Below, in pieces: positions 7,820 to 16,991 of a stretch of DNA of 42,836 nt (position 1 is the first letter of the stretch; each line of letters begins with the position of its first letter). The notes under the pieces were generated by a model that was not told the origin of the DNA, did not search any database, and worked only from the letters and a program-made list of their open reading frames with translations. Source of the DNA: Clostridia bacterium (GTDB taxonomy: Bacteria; Bacillota; Clostridia; Oscillospirales; CAG-272); the NCBI GenBank assembly GCA_017472305.1, contig JAFUQP010000029.1:1-42836 (forward strand), written 5' to 3'. The position numbers were made by a program, and so were the translations under genes.

Positions 7820-10216
7820 ATGAGCAATAAGTTTACGAAAAAGGCAGAATATGCGCTGAACAGAGCCGTTGCACTTGCAGAGGAGCTCGGGCACACCTAT
7901 ATTGGAAGCGAGCACGTGCTTTTGGCGCTTTCAGAGGACTCCGAGTCCTGCGCTTCGGTGCTGCTGAGAAAAAGCAAGCTGACCGAGGCAAAGCTGCGCG
8001 CGGCAATAATAGAATACTCGGGTGTTGGTATAAAAAGCACGCTTTCCTCAAAGGACACGACACCGCGATGCAGACGAATACTAGAAGGCTCTTACAGATA
8101 CGCGCGAAAGTATTCGTCTGAAAAAATCGGCACGGAGCATCTGCTCCTTGCGCTGCTCGATGAGAGGGAAAGCGTTGCAGCGCGGCTTTTGTCAAAAATC
8201 AATGCCGATATAATTGCCCTGCGCGAGGATACTGTAGCATTTTTAAAAAACGCTGAGCGAGGAATAGGAAGCAAGGAAGCAGCGACCGACGCGCAGATAC
8301 CGAATCTTACAAAATACGGAAAAAACCTGACCGCCGCGGCGCAAAAGGGAGAGTTCGACCCCGTGGTTGGGCGCGAGCTTGAAACAGAGCGGCTTATGCG
8401 TATTCTGACGAGGAAAACAAAAAACAACCCTTGCCTTATCGGTGAAGCGGGAGTCGGAAAAACAGCAATTGTCGAGGGGCTGGCGCAGAGGATTGCCGAA
8501 GGGCGAGTACCGCCCTCACTTCTTGGCAAAAGCATTATTTCTCTTGATTTAAGCTCGATGGTAGCAGGGGCAAAATACCGAGGAGATTTTGAGGAAAGAA
8601 TAAAAAATATAATGAACGAGGCAGAACGGTGCGAGTCGGTAATTTTGTTTATCGACGAAATTCACACTATAGTCGGCGCAGGCTCTGCCGAGGGTGCTAT
8701 CGATGCCGCTAACATTATGAAGCCCGAGCTTGCAAGAGGTGAAATAAGACTCATCGGCGCAACGACCCTTGCGGAATACCGAAAGTATATAGAAAAGGAC
8801 GGAGCGCTGGAGAGAAGATTTCAGCCCGTGATTGTTGAAGAGCCGAGCGAGGCAGGGGCGATTGCAATTCTCCGTGGACTCAAGGAGAGATACGAGGAGC
8901 ATCACAAAATCAGAATTTCAGACTCAGCGCTTGTCAGTGCCGTGAAGCTCTCTCTTAGATATATTCAAGATAGATTTCTTCCCGATAAGGCAATTGACGT
9001 TCTTGACGAGGCGTGCGCACTTGCAAATGCAAGAAGAAGCGACAATACAAGCAAAATCGCAATTTCAAGAGAAAATTCGGGGCAGAGTTTAAGCGAGATA
9101 GCAAGAGTAAGAGAAGGCTCCGTGGTCGAGCCTTCAAGGGGACTTTGTGAGTCAGAACGCTTTTACTCGGAGAGAGACGGGTCTTTCGCGCTTACGGTTA
9201 ATGAGGAAATAGCGCTTCCCGAGATTACGGAGGCAGACGTTTATAAGGTTGTTTGCGAGATGTCAGGCGTTGATGAAAAGGATATTTTAGGCTCAGATGA
9301 CGTTGGTATTTACCCGTTTTTATCCTCAAGGATTATCGGTCAGGATAAAGCCGTACGTGCGCTTTCGGCGGCAGTTAACAGAAGCTTCGCTGGGATTTGC
9401 GACCCGAAGCGCCCGAGAGGTGTATTCCTTTTTCTCGGCGAGAGCGGTGTTGGAAAGACGGAGCTTGCAAAAGCTCTTTCGGCATATCTGTTTAAGACAG
9501 AGGACTCGCTTATCAGATTTGATATGTCGGAGTATTCGGAGAAATATTCCTCATCAAAGCTGCTCGGCTCTGCCCCCGGGTACGTAGGTTACGACGACAA
9601 CAATTCTGCAATTGAACGTGTCAGGCGTCACCCTTATTCGGTAATTTTGCTTGACGAGATAGAAAAGGCGCACCCCGACGTTCTCTCGCTCTTTTTACAG
9701 GTGTTTGACACAGGGATTCTGACCGATGCAACGGGCAGAAAAATCAGCTTCAAGAACACCTTTATAGTTATGACCTCAAACGTGGGGGCTGAGGGCTTGA
9801 AGTCCAGAGGCGCAATGGGCTTTGTCGGTGAGGAGAGCGAGAGATTTATCGAACAGAAGCTCAAGCTCTACTTCAAGGAAGAATTTATCAACCGAATAGA
9901 CGAGATAATACACTTCTCTGCCCTTGACCCGTCTGCCCTTGCCGATATTGCAAGAATTAAGCTATCCGAGCTCACAGAGCGGCTTCTCGGCACGGGTATT
10001 GTACTTGAGGTTGACAGCGGCGTTTACGAATATCTTTCGAAAAAGGGTAAGCTATCCGGCTTTGGTGCAAGACCTATGAACAGACTTATCTGCCGCGAGA
10101 TTGAAAACCCGATTGCCGAGCTTATCGTAAGGGAGAAAATCACCGACGAAAAAATAAAAGTCGGATTTAACGGAGAAAAAATCACCGTTTCTTCAAGTAA
10201 GCCTGTTACAAATTAA
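7820..10216 (+). CDS. ClpC-like AAA+ unfoldase without a recognisable middle (UVR) domain
   Basis: This 798-residue Hsp100 ATPase has two Clp N-repeats (residues ~1-75 and 80-145). AAA+ domain 1 has Walker A GEAGVGKT at 208-215 and Walker B DEIH at 279-282. AAA+ domain 2 has Walker A GESGVGKT at 540-547 and [21 protein letters not shown] loop in domain 2 sits where ClpC/ClpA carry the ClpP-binding (I/V/L)GF loop, so it probably feeds ClpP. Between the AAA domains (about 405-465), where ClpC has its coiled M/UVR segment, the sequence is short, Ser/Glu-rich and not clearly coiled. No ctsR, mcsA or mcsB is adjacent. AAGGG precedes the ATG. It follows the peptidoglycan gene trio by 95 bases and ends at a strong terminator. 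Confidence 0.9.
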   Translation: MSNKFTKKAEYALNRAVALAEELGHTYIGSEHVLLALSEDSESCASVLLRKSKLTEAKLRAAIIEYSGVGIKSTLSSKDTTPRCRRILEGSYRYARKYSSEKIGTEHLLLALLDERESVAARLLSKINADIIALREDTVAFLKNAERGIGSKEAATDAQIPNLTKYGKNLTAAAQKGEFDPVVGRELETERLMRILTRKTKNNPCLIGEAGVGKTAIVEGLAQRIAEGRVPPSLLGKSIISLDLSSMVAGAKYRGDFEERIKNIMNEAERCESVILFIDEIHTIVGAGSAEGAIDAANIMKPELARGEIRLIGATTLAEYRKYIEKDGALERRFQPVIVEEPSEAGAIAILRGLKERYEEHHKIRISDSALVSAVKLSLRYIQDRFLPDKAIDVLDEACALANARRSDNTSKIAISRENSGQSLSEIARVREGSVVEPSRGLCESERFYSERDGSFALTVNEEIALPEITEADVYKVVCEMSGVDEKDILGSDDVGIYPFLSSRIIGQDKAVRALSAAVNRSFAGICDPKRPRGVFLFLGESGVGKTELAKALSAYLFKTEDSLIRFDMSEYSEKYSSSKLLGSAPGYVGYDDNNSAIERVRRHPYSVILLDEIEKAHPDVLSLFLQVFDTGILTDATGRKISFKNTFIVMTSNVGAEGLKSRGAMGFVGEESERFIEQKLKLYFKEEFINRIDEIIHFSALDPSALADIARIKLSELTERLLGTGIVLEVDSGVYEYLSKKGKLSGFGARPMNRLICREIENPIAELIVREKITDEKIKVGFNGEKITVSSSKPVTN

Positions 10217-10276
10217 CTTTTCCCCTTATTACAAGAAATAGAGCAGGTTCGTTGTAGCAGCTTCCCGTAACGAGAG

Positions 10277-10324
10277 AAAGAGAGAACATATCGGTTTATA
10301 GCCGAAACGTCCTCTCTTTTTTTG
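10277..10324 (+). terminator. Terminator after the ClpC-like gene
   Basis: AAAGAGAG (10277-10284) pairs with CTCTCTTT (10312-10319), with an inner TCGG/CCGA helix, and is followed by a run of eight or more T. A second small hairpin (TTCAC/GTGAA) lies near 10338-10349. Confidence 0.85.
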
Positions 10325-10390
10325 CTTTGCAGTATATTCACTTGTGAAAAACAACCTCATAGGTTAATGAGATGCTTTAAATACAAAATT

Positions 10391-11665
10391 TTATTCTTCG
10401 CCGTCCTTTGCGAAAGAGTGGGTGCCTTCGATTGCATTTTCGTCGCCCGAAAGCGTGTCGGCACCTTTGTCGCCGTCATCTTCATTTGCTATCTTGGCGC
10501 TTCGGCTTTCTCTTCTCGCTTGGATTACAGGCTTCAAGAAGCGGATAAGGGCGAGAATATCGAGTACAAGCAGAAGCAGGGCTATAATGCTTAAAATTAT
10601 AAGCACCGTCAGCTCGTCAGAGGAAACGGCTACGCCGAACAGCACGGGCGAGAAGCTCATAAGCCGTGTATTCCTATGCGTGAAGAACGCGAGAGCAAAA
10701 AATGCTATGAGCAGAACACCAATAACAATAGAAAGCGTGACAATAACGGGGGTGAGGGACACCTCGGAATAGACGAAGGCGACCTCGCAAAGCTCGTCTG
10801 TTTCATAGACGATATGCTTATTGAAGCGCGCATATTCAAGCTCTGTAAGGCTATCACCGCTTGCCGAAACAAGCTTAAAGGGTACCTTCAAGAGATACTC
10901 GGGTATCGGCAGCTGAATACGGACAGTCGTATCAATTTCCGCTAGGGTTTCTCCCTTCAGAACAGACAGTCTGTAGGATTTTACAAAGAAGATATTATCG
11001 CCGCTATAAAGTCCCGACGCGTCGGTATCAGAGGCGTCAACCGAGATTTTAAAATCGGGGGCGAAGCCGCTGTCCTCGCTTTTCCACAGAAGAACGCCCG
11101 AGTTATCGGGATTTTCGCTATCCTCGCGCAGTGCCGCGCGGTTGACGGTCAGCGTTGCCGTCCTGTCGGGGATTGGCTCGTAGTTGTCGGATTTGAACTT
11201 AACGGTAACGGTATATACACCCGGGTCAACCTGTCCGTTGCCTGTGTATTCAGCCTCAATTCCCTTTGGAAAAAGCGCGTAGATACTGTGTACCATACTG
11301 TCGCAAACGACGGTCTTATCCTCAAAGGTGATTTTATCGGGCGAGCAGACTGCCTTGGCTATTACGAAGGAATATTCCTTCGTTGTAATCGAGCCGTCGG
11401 ACCAGACGGAGCTTTCGGTGTCCTTCAGATTTACCGACACCGTATATTCTCCCGCGTCGGTTTTCTTGTTGCCTACGATGTCGTAATACTCACTTTCGGG
11501 CAGATTATAGACCTGCTCCTCGCCATTGTAGGTATACACCGTGCTGTCGGGCTGTGGAATAGGCACGCTGACGGGCTCCCCTTCCCCCTCGGCAGAAGCC
11601 GAAAGAGCAAAAAATGAGCATAGCGTCGCTATGGTTACAGTTATGAGAAGTAATTTTCTTTTCAT
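10391..11665 (-). CDS. Exported membrane protein with MBG-like domains
   Basis: This 424-residue protein has a signal peptide (residues 1-25, cleavage near SASA). The extracellular part carries MBG-type beta repeats: TVYTYNGEEQVYNL and TDAGEYTVSVNLKD at ~42-85, and ITFEDKTVVCDSMVHSIYA and VDPGVYTVTVKFKSDNY at ~112-165. A further beta-rich segment spans ~175-290. Two membrane helices lie at about 306-330 and 350-378, and a charged cytoplasmic tail follows. MBG domains occur on bacterial surface proteins; no enzyme is evident. GAGG lies six bases before the ATG. It follows the 676-residue repeat protein gene in the same direction, 80 bases apart across a hairpin, so they are probably linked in expression. 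Confidence 0.8.
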   Translation of the reverse strand: MKRKLLLITVTIATLCSFFALSASAEGEGEPVSVPIPQPDSTVYTYNGEEQVYNLPESEYYDIVGNKKTDAGEYTVSVNLKDTESSVWSDGSITTKEYSFVIAKAVCSPDKITFEDKTVVCDSMVHSIYALFPKGIEAEYTGNGQVDPGVYTVTVKFKSDNYEPIPDRTATLTVNRAALREDSENPDNSGVLLWKSEDSGFAPDFKISVDASDTDASGLYSGDNIFFVKSYRLSVLKGETLAEIDTTVRIQLPIPEYLLKVPFKLVSASGDSLTELEYARFNKHIVYETDELCEVAFVYSEVSLTPVIVTLSIVIGVLLIAFFALAFFTHRNTRLMSFSPVLFGVAVSSDELTVLIILSIIALLLLVLDILALIRFLKPVIQARRESRSAKIANEDDGDKGADTLSGDENAIEGTHSFAKDGEE

Positions 11666-11708
11666 TTATACCTCAAAGTCGCACAATGTTATGCGCTGTA
11701 TTTCAACA

Positions 11709-11740
11709 TTTATCCCAAGGCCAAAATTGACCTTGGGATT
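11709..11740 (-). terminator. Intergenic hairpin after the 676-residue protein gene
   Basis: CCCAAGG/CCTTGGG arms (11713-11719 and 11730-11736) form a stem with an A/T-rich centre, nine bases after the stop at 11746 on the minus strand. No proper T-run follows (GGGATAAATG). It may therefore be a leaky terminator or an RNA-processing site setting a ratio between the two genes. Confidence 0.5.
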
Positions 11741-11745
11741 TTAGA

Positions 11746-13776
11746 TTAGGTTGTAGGCGGAATGGGGTTTGCAAGTAACGCTTCCATAAGCTGTTGGATT
11801 GTAAATCCACCGTAATACGTTTTGAAAGCTTCAGCATTGGGATTACTCTCATCAATGACAATTACTCCGGCATCAATAAATTCGCCTATTGTAGTTTCAT
11901 CAAAGATTTCGTTTACCTTTTCACTGATATTCTCTATCTTTGTATCCTCGTCAATAAGCTTGATAAATCCGTCCTGTCTACGCTCAGCGGGGATAATATC
12001 ACCTACGGAAAGCTCGGTTGCAAGGTTTGACATCTCCTTGAATTGATAGCGTGCAACCGCGTTCAGGAGCGAGTGAACCTCGTTGCCGTTCTCGTCATAA
12101 TACCATTCAACGTACACAGGGTTATCTCCGTCAAATATGGGATTTCCGTCACTGTCGGTAGCCTGCTCGTAGATGTAATTACCGTGCTCGTCCTTTGCGT
12201 CCTCGTAAACAACCTTCTCAACAATTTTATTGCCTTCGCCGTCAAGAATATAATCACCGTTTTCGTCGGTCTTGTAAACCTCAACCGCAACCTTCGCTCT
12301 TTTGGGTCCCTTCTTGTATGAAAGAATGTCAGCCATTTTAGCATCGTCAACAACACCTTCTACGTTATTGAGCGAGGCATCGGCGATAACTGCCATAATG
12401 CCGGTAACTTCGTTTTTGTTGCCGAGCTCGTCCTCGGTGTAGTAATAGTTGCCGTCTTCGTCGTACTTGTAGTCAAGAAGCGTCGATACCTTAATGGTTT
12501 CTACTCTTGTTGAAAGTGCCTTCTCGTCGTCGAGGTCGTTGACGGTGAGGTCTGCAAGCGCGCCTACAATGCCCGAGGCTTCGATACAGTTCGCGGGGTT
12601 ATCCTTATCGTAAGTCGAATAATACTTGTATACAGGCTCCTCGCCCTCGGCAGAAACGAGAACCTTCTCGTAGCCCGCGATTTCACCTATAGTAATCTTA
12701 CCGATGCGATCTTCAAGATCTTTTACCTTAGCATCACAAACGGTAGCCATAAAGCCCTCGACAGGCACGCCGTTGTTAAAGTAATCGCCGTTTTCGTCCT
12801 TCGTATAACCCAAAGCAACGTAAAGCTCGATATCTCTGACCTCTTCCTCGAGCTCACCGTTCGATATTGCATCTAGACTTATATGAACAAGCTCAGACTC
12901 AAGTCCGTCAGCGGGAATCAGCTCAACGTATTCATTTTCCCCAATATGGTTCACTACATGATAGGTCACTCCGTTGTAGTCGACGTAGCCCATTATGTCC
13001 ATAATGCTAAGAGAGTGAAGAGTATGCTCGATATCATTAATATGGCTGTCCGCTATAGCACTCATAATGGTTTCCGAGGGAGCGCCTCCTCTTCCGTACC
13101 AAACGTTAACAGTAAGCTCCTCTGCGGGGATAAGCTCACCGTTAAGATACGCGGGGACGTTTTCGTGGAGCTTCATCTCCATAACCTCGGCAATAGTCAG
13201 CTCATTAATAATTTCCTGCGTATCAATTCCACCGACTACAAAGTCATAAAAGGTATAGTTAGCAATCATCGTGCTAAGCGCATTTGCCTCTTCACCTGTT
13301 TCAGGGTCAAACCACTTGTATTTGTCCTCGCCTTCTGCAGCATCTACGATTTCTTCAGATTCAAGTCCAATAAAATTACCTATGTAGAAGCACTTAAGAA
13401 CCTCGTGAACACCCTCCTCGCTGAACACGGTTGTAAGCGGCATAACTCTGATAGTATCGGGAATTGCACCGTCAACGTTCTCGGGCAGAAGAAGTCCGTA
13501 TCTGTCAACAAGGAAATCGATAGAAACCTCGTCGCCAAGAGAGGAAACGGCGAAATATTCGTTTACAAGTCCTTCAAGCGTCATTGAAGGAAGAACAACC
13601 TCAGCGCCCTCTCTGTCGATATACTCATCGGTATTAATTCCGAAGGTATCTACCGACACGTTCTTGTAGGCATAATAAGCAACTCCTACTATAGCTCCCG
13701 CGCAGGATAAGAATCCAAGCAGGAAAACGAGTATTAAAACTATTAATCTGACAACGAAGTTCGTTGCGACTTTCAT
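11746..13776 (-). CDS. Membrane-anchored extracellular repeat protein of unknown function
   Basis: This 676-residue, strongly acidic protein has one N-terminal membrane anchor (residues 7-36); the rest should lie outside. Six degenerate units can be aligned by eye at about 167-200, 237-264, 342-369, 403-436, 460-487 and 570-595. Each has a hydrophobic IMxxIADxxxxDIE-like helix, then a short spacer and an IxDIxGY-like end. Between the units lie Tyr/Asp/Asn/Gly-rich stretches (DENGDYFNNG, YDEDGNYYYTED, DENGDYILDGEGN) that look like beta-hairpins. No catalytic motif is seen and I do not recognise the family. A SigA-type promoter lies upstream. It is divergent from the lipoprotein gene at 13977. 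Confidence 0.85.
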   Translation of the reverse strand: MKVATNFVVRLIVLILVFLLGFLSCAGAIVGVAYYAYKNVSVDTFGINTDEYIDREGAEVVLPSMTLEGLVNEYFAVSSLGDEVSIDFLVDRYGLLLPENVDGAIPDTIRVMPLTTVFSEEGVHEVLKCFYIGNFIGLESEEIVDAAEGEDKYKWFDPETGEEANALSTMIANYTFYDFVVGGIDTQEIINELTIAEVMEMKLHENVPAYLNGELIPAEELTVNVWYGRGGAPSETIMSAIADSHINDIEHTLHSLSIMDIMGYVDYNGVTYHVVNHIGENEYVELIPADGLESELVHISLDAISNGELEEEVRDIELYVALGYTKDENGDYFNNGVPVEGFMATVCDAKVKDLEDRIGKITIGEIAGYEKVLVSAEGEEPVYKYYSTYDKDNPANCIEASGIVGALADLTVNDLDDEKALSTRVETIKVSTLLDYKYDEDGNYYYTEDELGNKNEVTGIMAVIADASLNNVEGVVDDAKMADILSYKKGPKRAKVAVEVYKTDENGDYILDGEGNKIVEKVVYEDAKDEHGNYIYEQATDSDGNPIFDGDNPVYVEWYYDENGNEVHSLLNAVARYQFKEMSNLATELSVGDIIPAERRQDGFIKLIDEDTKIENISEKVNEIFDETTIGEFIDAGVIVIDESNPNAEAFKTYYGGFTIQQLMEALLANPIPPTT

Positions 13777-13809
13777 ATTTAAAACCTCTCATTATTTTTT
13801 TACAGTAAT

Positions 13810-13838
13810 AGTATACCATTTTTCTATTACTTTTTCAA
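13810..13838 (-). promoter_or_regulatory. Promoter of the 676-residue repeat protein gene
   Basis: On the minus strand, -35 TTGAAA (13838-13833), a 17-base spacer and -10 TATACT (13815-13810), 34 bases upstream of the start codon in an A/T-rich divergent intergenic region. Confidence 0.8.
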
Positions 13839-13976
13839 TAGATTTTATAAAATAAATTGTTAAACAAAATTATAGAAAAAAGTACAGAAAATCAAGTTTT
13901 TTGTATTATGGATTAAGCAATTTATATGTTAAAATAAGATGAAGAATTCTATTCATTTAAAAATAAGGGGGTTTGT

Positions 13977-16880
13977 ATGAATATTAAAGCAATCCTTAGG
14001 GTGATAACCGTAATATATCTTTCTTTGTCGCTTTCGATATCCCTATTATCCTGTTCTGTATTCGATAGAGATGACAGCGACCAAACAAATAGCACGGCAG
14101 GCGGCGTACAAAGCTCCGTAGACGATAGCAACAACGCAGGACAGAACTCAAACGGAAGCACGACTCCCCCAAGCGAAGCTACAGAGCCCGACGGCGGCAA
14201 TACCAATCCCCCGAGCGAGGGCACAGAGCCCGACGGTGGCAATACTAATCCACCAAGCGAAGGTACTGAGCCCGACAGTGGCAATACTAATTCCCCGAGC
14301 GAAGGCACAGAACCTGACAGTGGCAATACCAATCCCCCGAGCGAAGGTACAGAGCCTGACAGCGGCAATACCAATCCGCCTAGCGAAGGTACAGAGCCCG
14401 ACAGTGGCAACACGAATCCTCCCAGCGAGGGCACAGATCCTGACAGTGGCAACACTAATCCACCAAGCGAAGGTACAGAGCCTGACAGCGGCAATACCAA
14501 TCCACCGAGCGAAGGTACAGACCCCGACAGTGGCAAAACTAATCCCCCGAGCGAGGGCACGGAGCCTGACAGTGGCAACACTAATCCACCAAGCGAAGGT
14601 ACAGAGCCCGACGACGGAAACACTAATCCACCAAGCGAGGGCACGGAGCCTGACAGTGGAAATACCAATCCCCCAAGCGAGGGCACAGAACCTGACAGCG
14701 GCAACACTAATCCCCCAAGCGAAAGTACAGAGCCCGACAGTGGCAACACTAATCCCCCGAGCGAAAGTACAGAGCCCGACAGTGGCAACACTAATCCCCC
14801 GAGCGAGGACATTGAGGGTGAGATTGATTCGGAGCTAGCCAATCTTAATGAAATACGCAAGCAGGAGCAGCAGCTTGCTTTCGCTGCAATGCCAAGTGAT
14901 ATTTTTTCGAGTGAGGCTATGGAATCGCTGAAGCTAATGTATTCGCTCTTCGATGAAAACACTTTTCTTTGGCTTTTAGAGCTATATTATCCTGAAATCG
15001 GCGGATTCTATTACTCCAATTCCGCAAGAGATAACTCGCAGTTCCTTCCCGACCTTGAATCGACCGCCCAGGCTCTTGAATTCTTTGACAAATCAGGACT
15101 TGACGGTATTTATAACGATTCAATCGGCGACACTCTCCCCACCGAGATACGAAACGCGATATATAACTTTGCACTTTCACTCCGTCACGAGGACGGTTAT
15201 TACTATCACCCGCAATGGGGCACCGCAATTAACTCCTCAAGGAAAGGAAGAGACCAGGGCTGGGGTAATGATATTATCAACGCCTTTGCTCCCACGACAC
15301 CCCTGTCAAGCTGCTCAAATTGCTATTCGGGAGCTAATTCCTCACCGCTTACAGAAAGGCTGGGCTTATCCTCGTCGGCGGCGGTATCTAAAGTTGTAAG
15401 TGTTGCCGCATCGGTCGATTACACCAATTGGAATTCAATAAAGGCGCTTATCGACAGTGAAATCAGTAACTCTTACAGTCTTGGAAACAAGCTTAATTCT
15501 AATATCGGCACAATAGAGCGTTCGGGACTTCGCGACGAGCTTGTATCATATCTTACCGAGCTTCAATACCCCAACGGACTGTGGGAGCCGACTGTTAGCT
15601 TCAATGCTATCAACGGTCTTATGAAGATGTGCGGCTTCTTCGGCGGCAACTACGGAAAGTTCCCTCGCGCAAAAGAGGCGCTCACCTCAACGCTTGAGGT
15701 TTTGAGTATAGACAGCGAGGTAACAGACGAGGAGCTTAGCGATTACAAAGCCATCACATATCTTTATAACGTTTGGGTAATTCTGTATAAGCTTGTAAAT
15801 CATCCTGCAAAAGAGGAAAAGGCGGAGTTTACCAAAATACTGAACGACAGCGCCGACGAGCTATTTAATAGCGCATACAGAATTCTTTCAATCTTTAAGA
15901 AGGACGACGGCGGCTTTTCCTACAATCCCGAAAGCAGCTCCTACACCTCACAGGGTGTGCAGGTGGCGGTAAGAGACACAAGGGAGAGCGACGTAAACGC
16001 AACCTCAATAGCCTATTCAACTGTAAGATATATATTGAGGGTATATCAGCTTTACAACGACGTGGATTTTGATATTCCGAGAATTTACACCGACTTTGAC
16101 TCAAGCTATCTTAACAAGAGATTGCTGAATAAGCACAAGTCTGCAATTAAACCGATAACAACCTTCGAGAGCTTCTCTTCCTCCAAAGCTACTTACGAAA
16201 ACGGCGTTCTGATAAATCCCGCGGATAATCTTAACACTGCGGTTTTAGATAAGGACACCGAGTACGGTGAATATATATGGTTTGATTCCGACGTCGTTGA
16301 TAATCCCGACACGTCGATCGGCGGCAAGGTTCTTCTTGCAGAAACCTTCGTTTACCCCGACAGAGATAAACAGTATGCTGCAAGCGGAAAGAACAGCTAC
16401 ACAGAACAGAAATTTGACGTTTTGGAAGAGGGTGACGTTTACGTCTTCCAGACAGATATGATGCTTGCCGATGCAAGCGGAGGAGTATTCCTTGAGCTTC
16501 TGTTTATTGATGATGACGCAAGCTCCTCGGTAAAGCTGCAGTTTGGATTAAAGAACGGATATATCTACATAGTTGAGGATAACTATCACAAGGGTGACAA
16601 CGGCTCCGAATCGAGCTTGCCAAAATATATACCGCTATCGGAGTGGTTCAGCTTCAAGCTTGAGGCAAGAAAGAAAATTGACAGCAGCGGCAACGTAGAA
16701 AATATTACTGCCGAAATCACAGTCAACGGAGAATCCTACGGAGAGTTCGTCACAGGAAGATACAGCGCCTCGTCCGGCTATCATAATTATGATATCGAAA
16801 AGGTCAGAATATCCTATTACAGACAGAGCGCAACAACACTTTATCTTGACAATCTTTACTCCTACAGAACAAACGAATAA
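13977..16880 (+). CDS. Large surface lipoprotein with minisatellite-coded stalk
   Basis: This 967-residue protein has a lipoprotein signal peptide with lipobox SLLSC, so Cys26 would be lipidated after Lgt action. Residues 27-61 are a Ser/Asn/Gly-rich spacer. Residues 62-283 are sixteen 14-residue units of the NTNPPSEGTEPDSG type, a proline-rich acidic stalk. Residues ~284-700 are helical, with spaced segments LRHEDGYYYHP, LQYPNGLWEP and FKKDDGGFSYNP that resemble the repeat turns of alpha/alpha-toroid proteins. Residues ~735-967 look like a beta jelly-roll ending in TTLYLDNLYSY, as in carbohydrate-binding modules. No catalytic residue can be assigned. GGGGG lies five bases before the ATG. It is probably a glycan-binding or glycan-acting surface protein; that is inference. 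Confidence 0.85.
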   Translation: MNIKAILRVITVIYLSLSLSISLLSCSVFDRDDSDQTNSTAGGVQSSVDDSNNAGQNSNGSTTPPSEATEPDGGNTNPPSEGTEPDGGNTNPPSEGTEPDSGNTNSPSEGTEPDSGNTNPPSEGTEPDSGNTNPPSEGTEPDSGNTNPPSEGTDPDSGNTNPPSEGTEPDSGNTNPPSEGTDPDSGKTNPPSEGTEPDSGNTNPPSEGTEPDDGNTNPPSEGTEPDSGNTNPPSEGTEPDSGNTNPPSESTEPDSGNTNPPSESTEPDSGNTNPPSEDIEGEIDSELANLNEIRKQEQQLAFAAMPSDIFSSEAMESLKLMYSLFDENTFLWLLELYYPEIGGFYYSNSARDNSQFLPDLESTAQALEFFDKSGLDGIYNDSIGDTLPTEIRNAIYNFALSLRHEDGYYYHPQWGTAINSSRKGRDQGWGNDIINAFAPTTPLSSCSNCYSGANSSPLTERLGLSSSAAVSKVVSVAASVDYTNWNSIKALIDSEISNSYSLGNKLNSNIGTIERSGLRDELVSYLTELQYPNGLWEPTVSFNAINGLMKMCGFFGGNYGKFPRAKEALTSTLEVLSIDSEVTDEELSDYKAITYLYNVWVILYKLVNHPAKEEKAEFTKILNDSADELFNSAYRILSIFKKDDGGFSYNPESSSYTSQGVQVAVRDTRESDVNATSIAYSTVRYILRVYQLYNDVDFDIPRIYTDFDSSYLNKRLLNKHKSAIKPITTFESFSSSKATYENGVLINPADNLNTAVLDKDTEYGEYIWFDSDVVDNPDTSIGGKVLLAETFVYPDRDKQYAASGKNSYTEQKFDVLEEGDVYVFQTDMMLADASGGVFLELLFIDDDASSSVKLQFGLKNGYIYIVEDNYHKGDNGSESSLPKYIPLSEWFSFKLEARKKIDSSGNVENITAEITVNGESYGEFVTGRYSASSGYHNYDIEKVRISYYRQSATTLYLDNLYSYRTNE
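14160..14824 (+). repeat. 42-bp coding minisatellite, about 16 units
   Basis: This is an in-frame tandem array of 42-bp units, each coding for 14 residues of the form NTNPPSEGTEPDSG. Units differ mainly at synonymous positions (AATACTAATCC, AACACTAATCC, AATACCAATCC variants) and at a few residues (EGTD, ESTE, PDDG, PDGG). The last units are the most similar to one another, which suggests recent duplication at the 3' end of the array. The length is a multiple of three throughout, so copy-number change would alter stalk length but not frame. Confidence 0.95.
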
Positions 16881-16895
16881 AGCACAAAAGAGCAA

Positions 16896-16932
16896 AAAAA
16901 GCGGAGGGCTGCAAGCAGCGCCTCCGCTTTGA
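16896..16932. terminator. Bidirectional terminator between the lipoprotein gene and the EF-G-like gene
   Basis: The 10-bp stem AAAGCGGAGG/CCTCCGCTTT (16898-16907 with 16921-16930) has a short inner helix. On the minus strand it is followed by seven T, the better side, serving the EF-G-like gene. On the plus strand the tail is TTTGAATTT, adequate for the lipoprotein gene. Confidence 0.88.
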
Positions 16933-16991
16933 ATTTATAATAATTCTAGATATACGCCATTTAATATGCGGCAGAAAACCGTCTGTCGCGG

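Noticed and set aside
10217-10390. Riboswitch or small RNA between the ClpC-like and MBG-like genes
   Set aside because: Apart from the terminator only short, unordered hairpins are seen; the two genes converge, so no leader is expected.
12883-13587. Frame antisense to the 676-residue repeat protein gene
   Set aside because: No ribosome site or domain; the minus-strand gene has a signal anchor and a promoter.
14160-14824. CRISPR-like array
   Set aside because: Units are directly adjacent with no spacers, are coding throughout, and vary at synonymous positions.
14236-14838. Second plus-strand frame through the minisatellite
   Set aside because: Same repeat read out of frame; no ribosome site and no domain before or after it.
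13949-14962. Long minus-strand frame rich in Gly/Leu/Ser/Val repeats
   Set aside because: It is the antisense reading of the 42-bp minisatellite; the array has no stop in this frame by composition. The plus-strand frame has a signal peptide, a ribosome site and folded domains.
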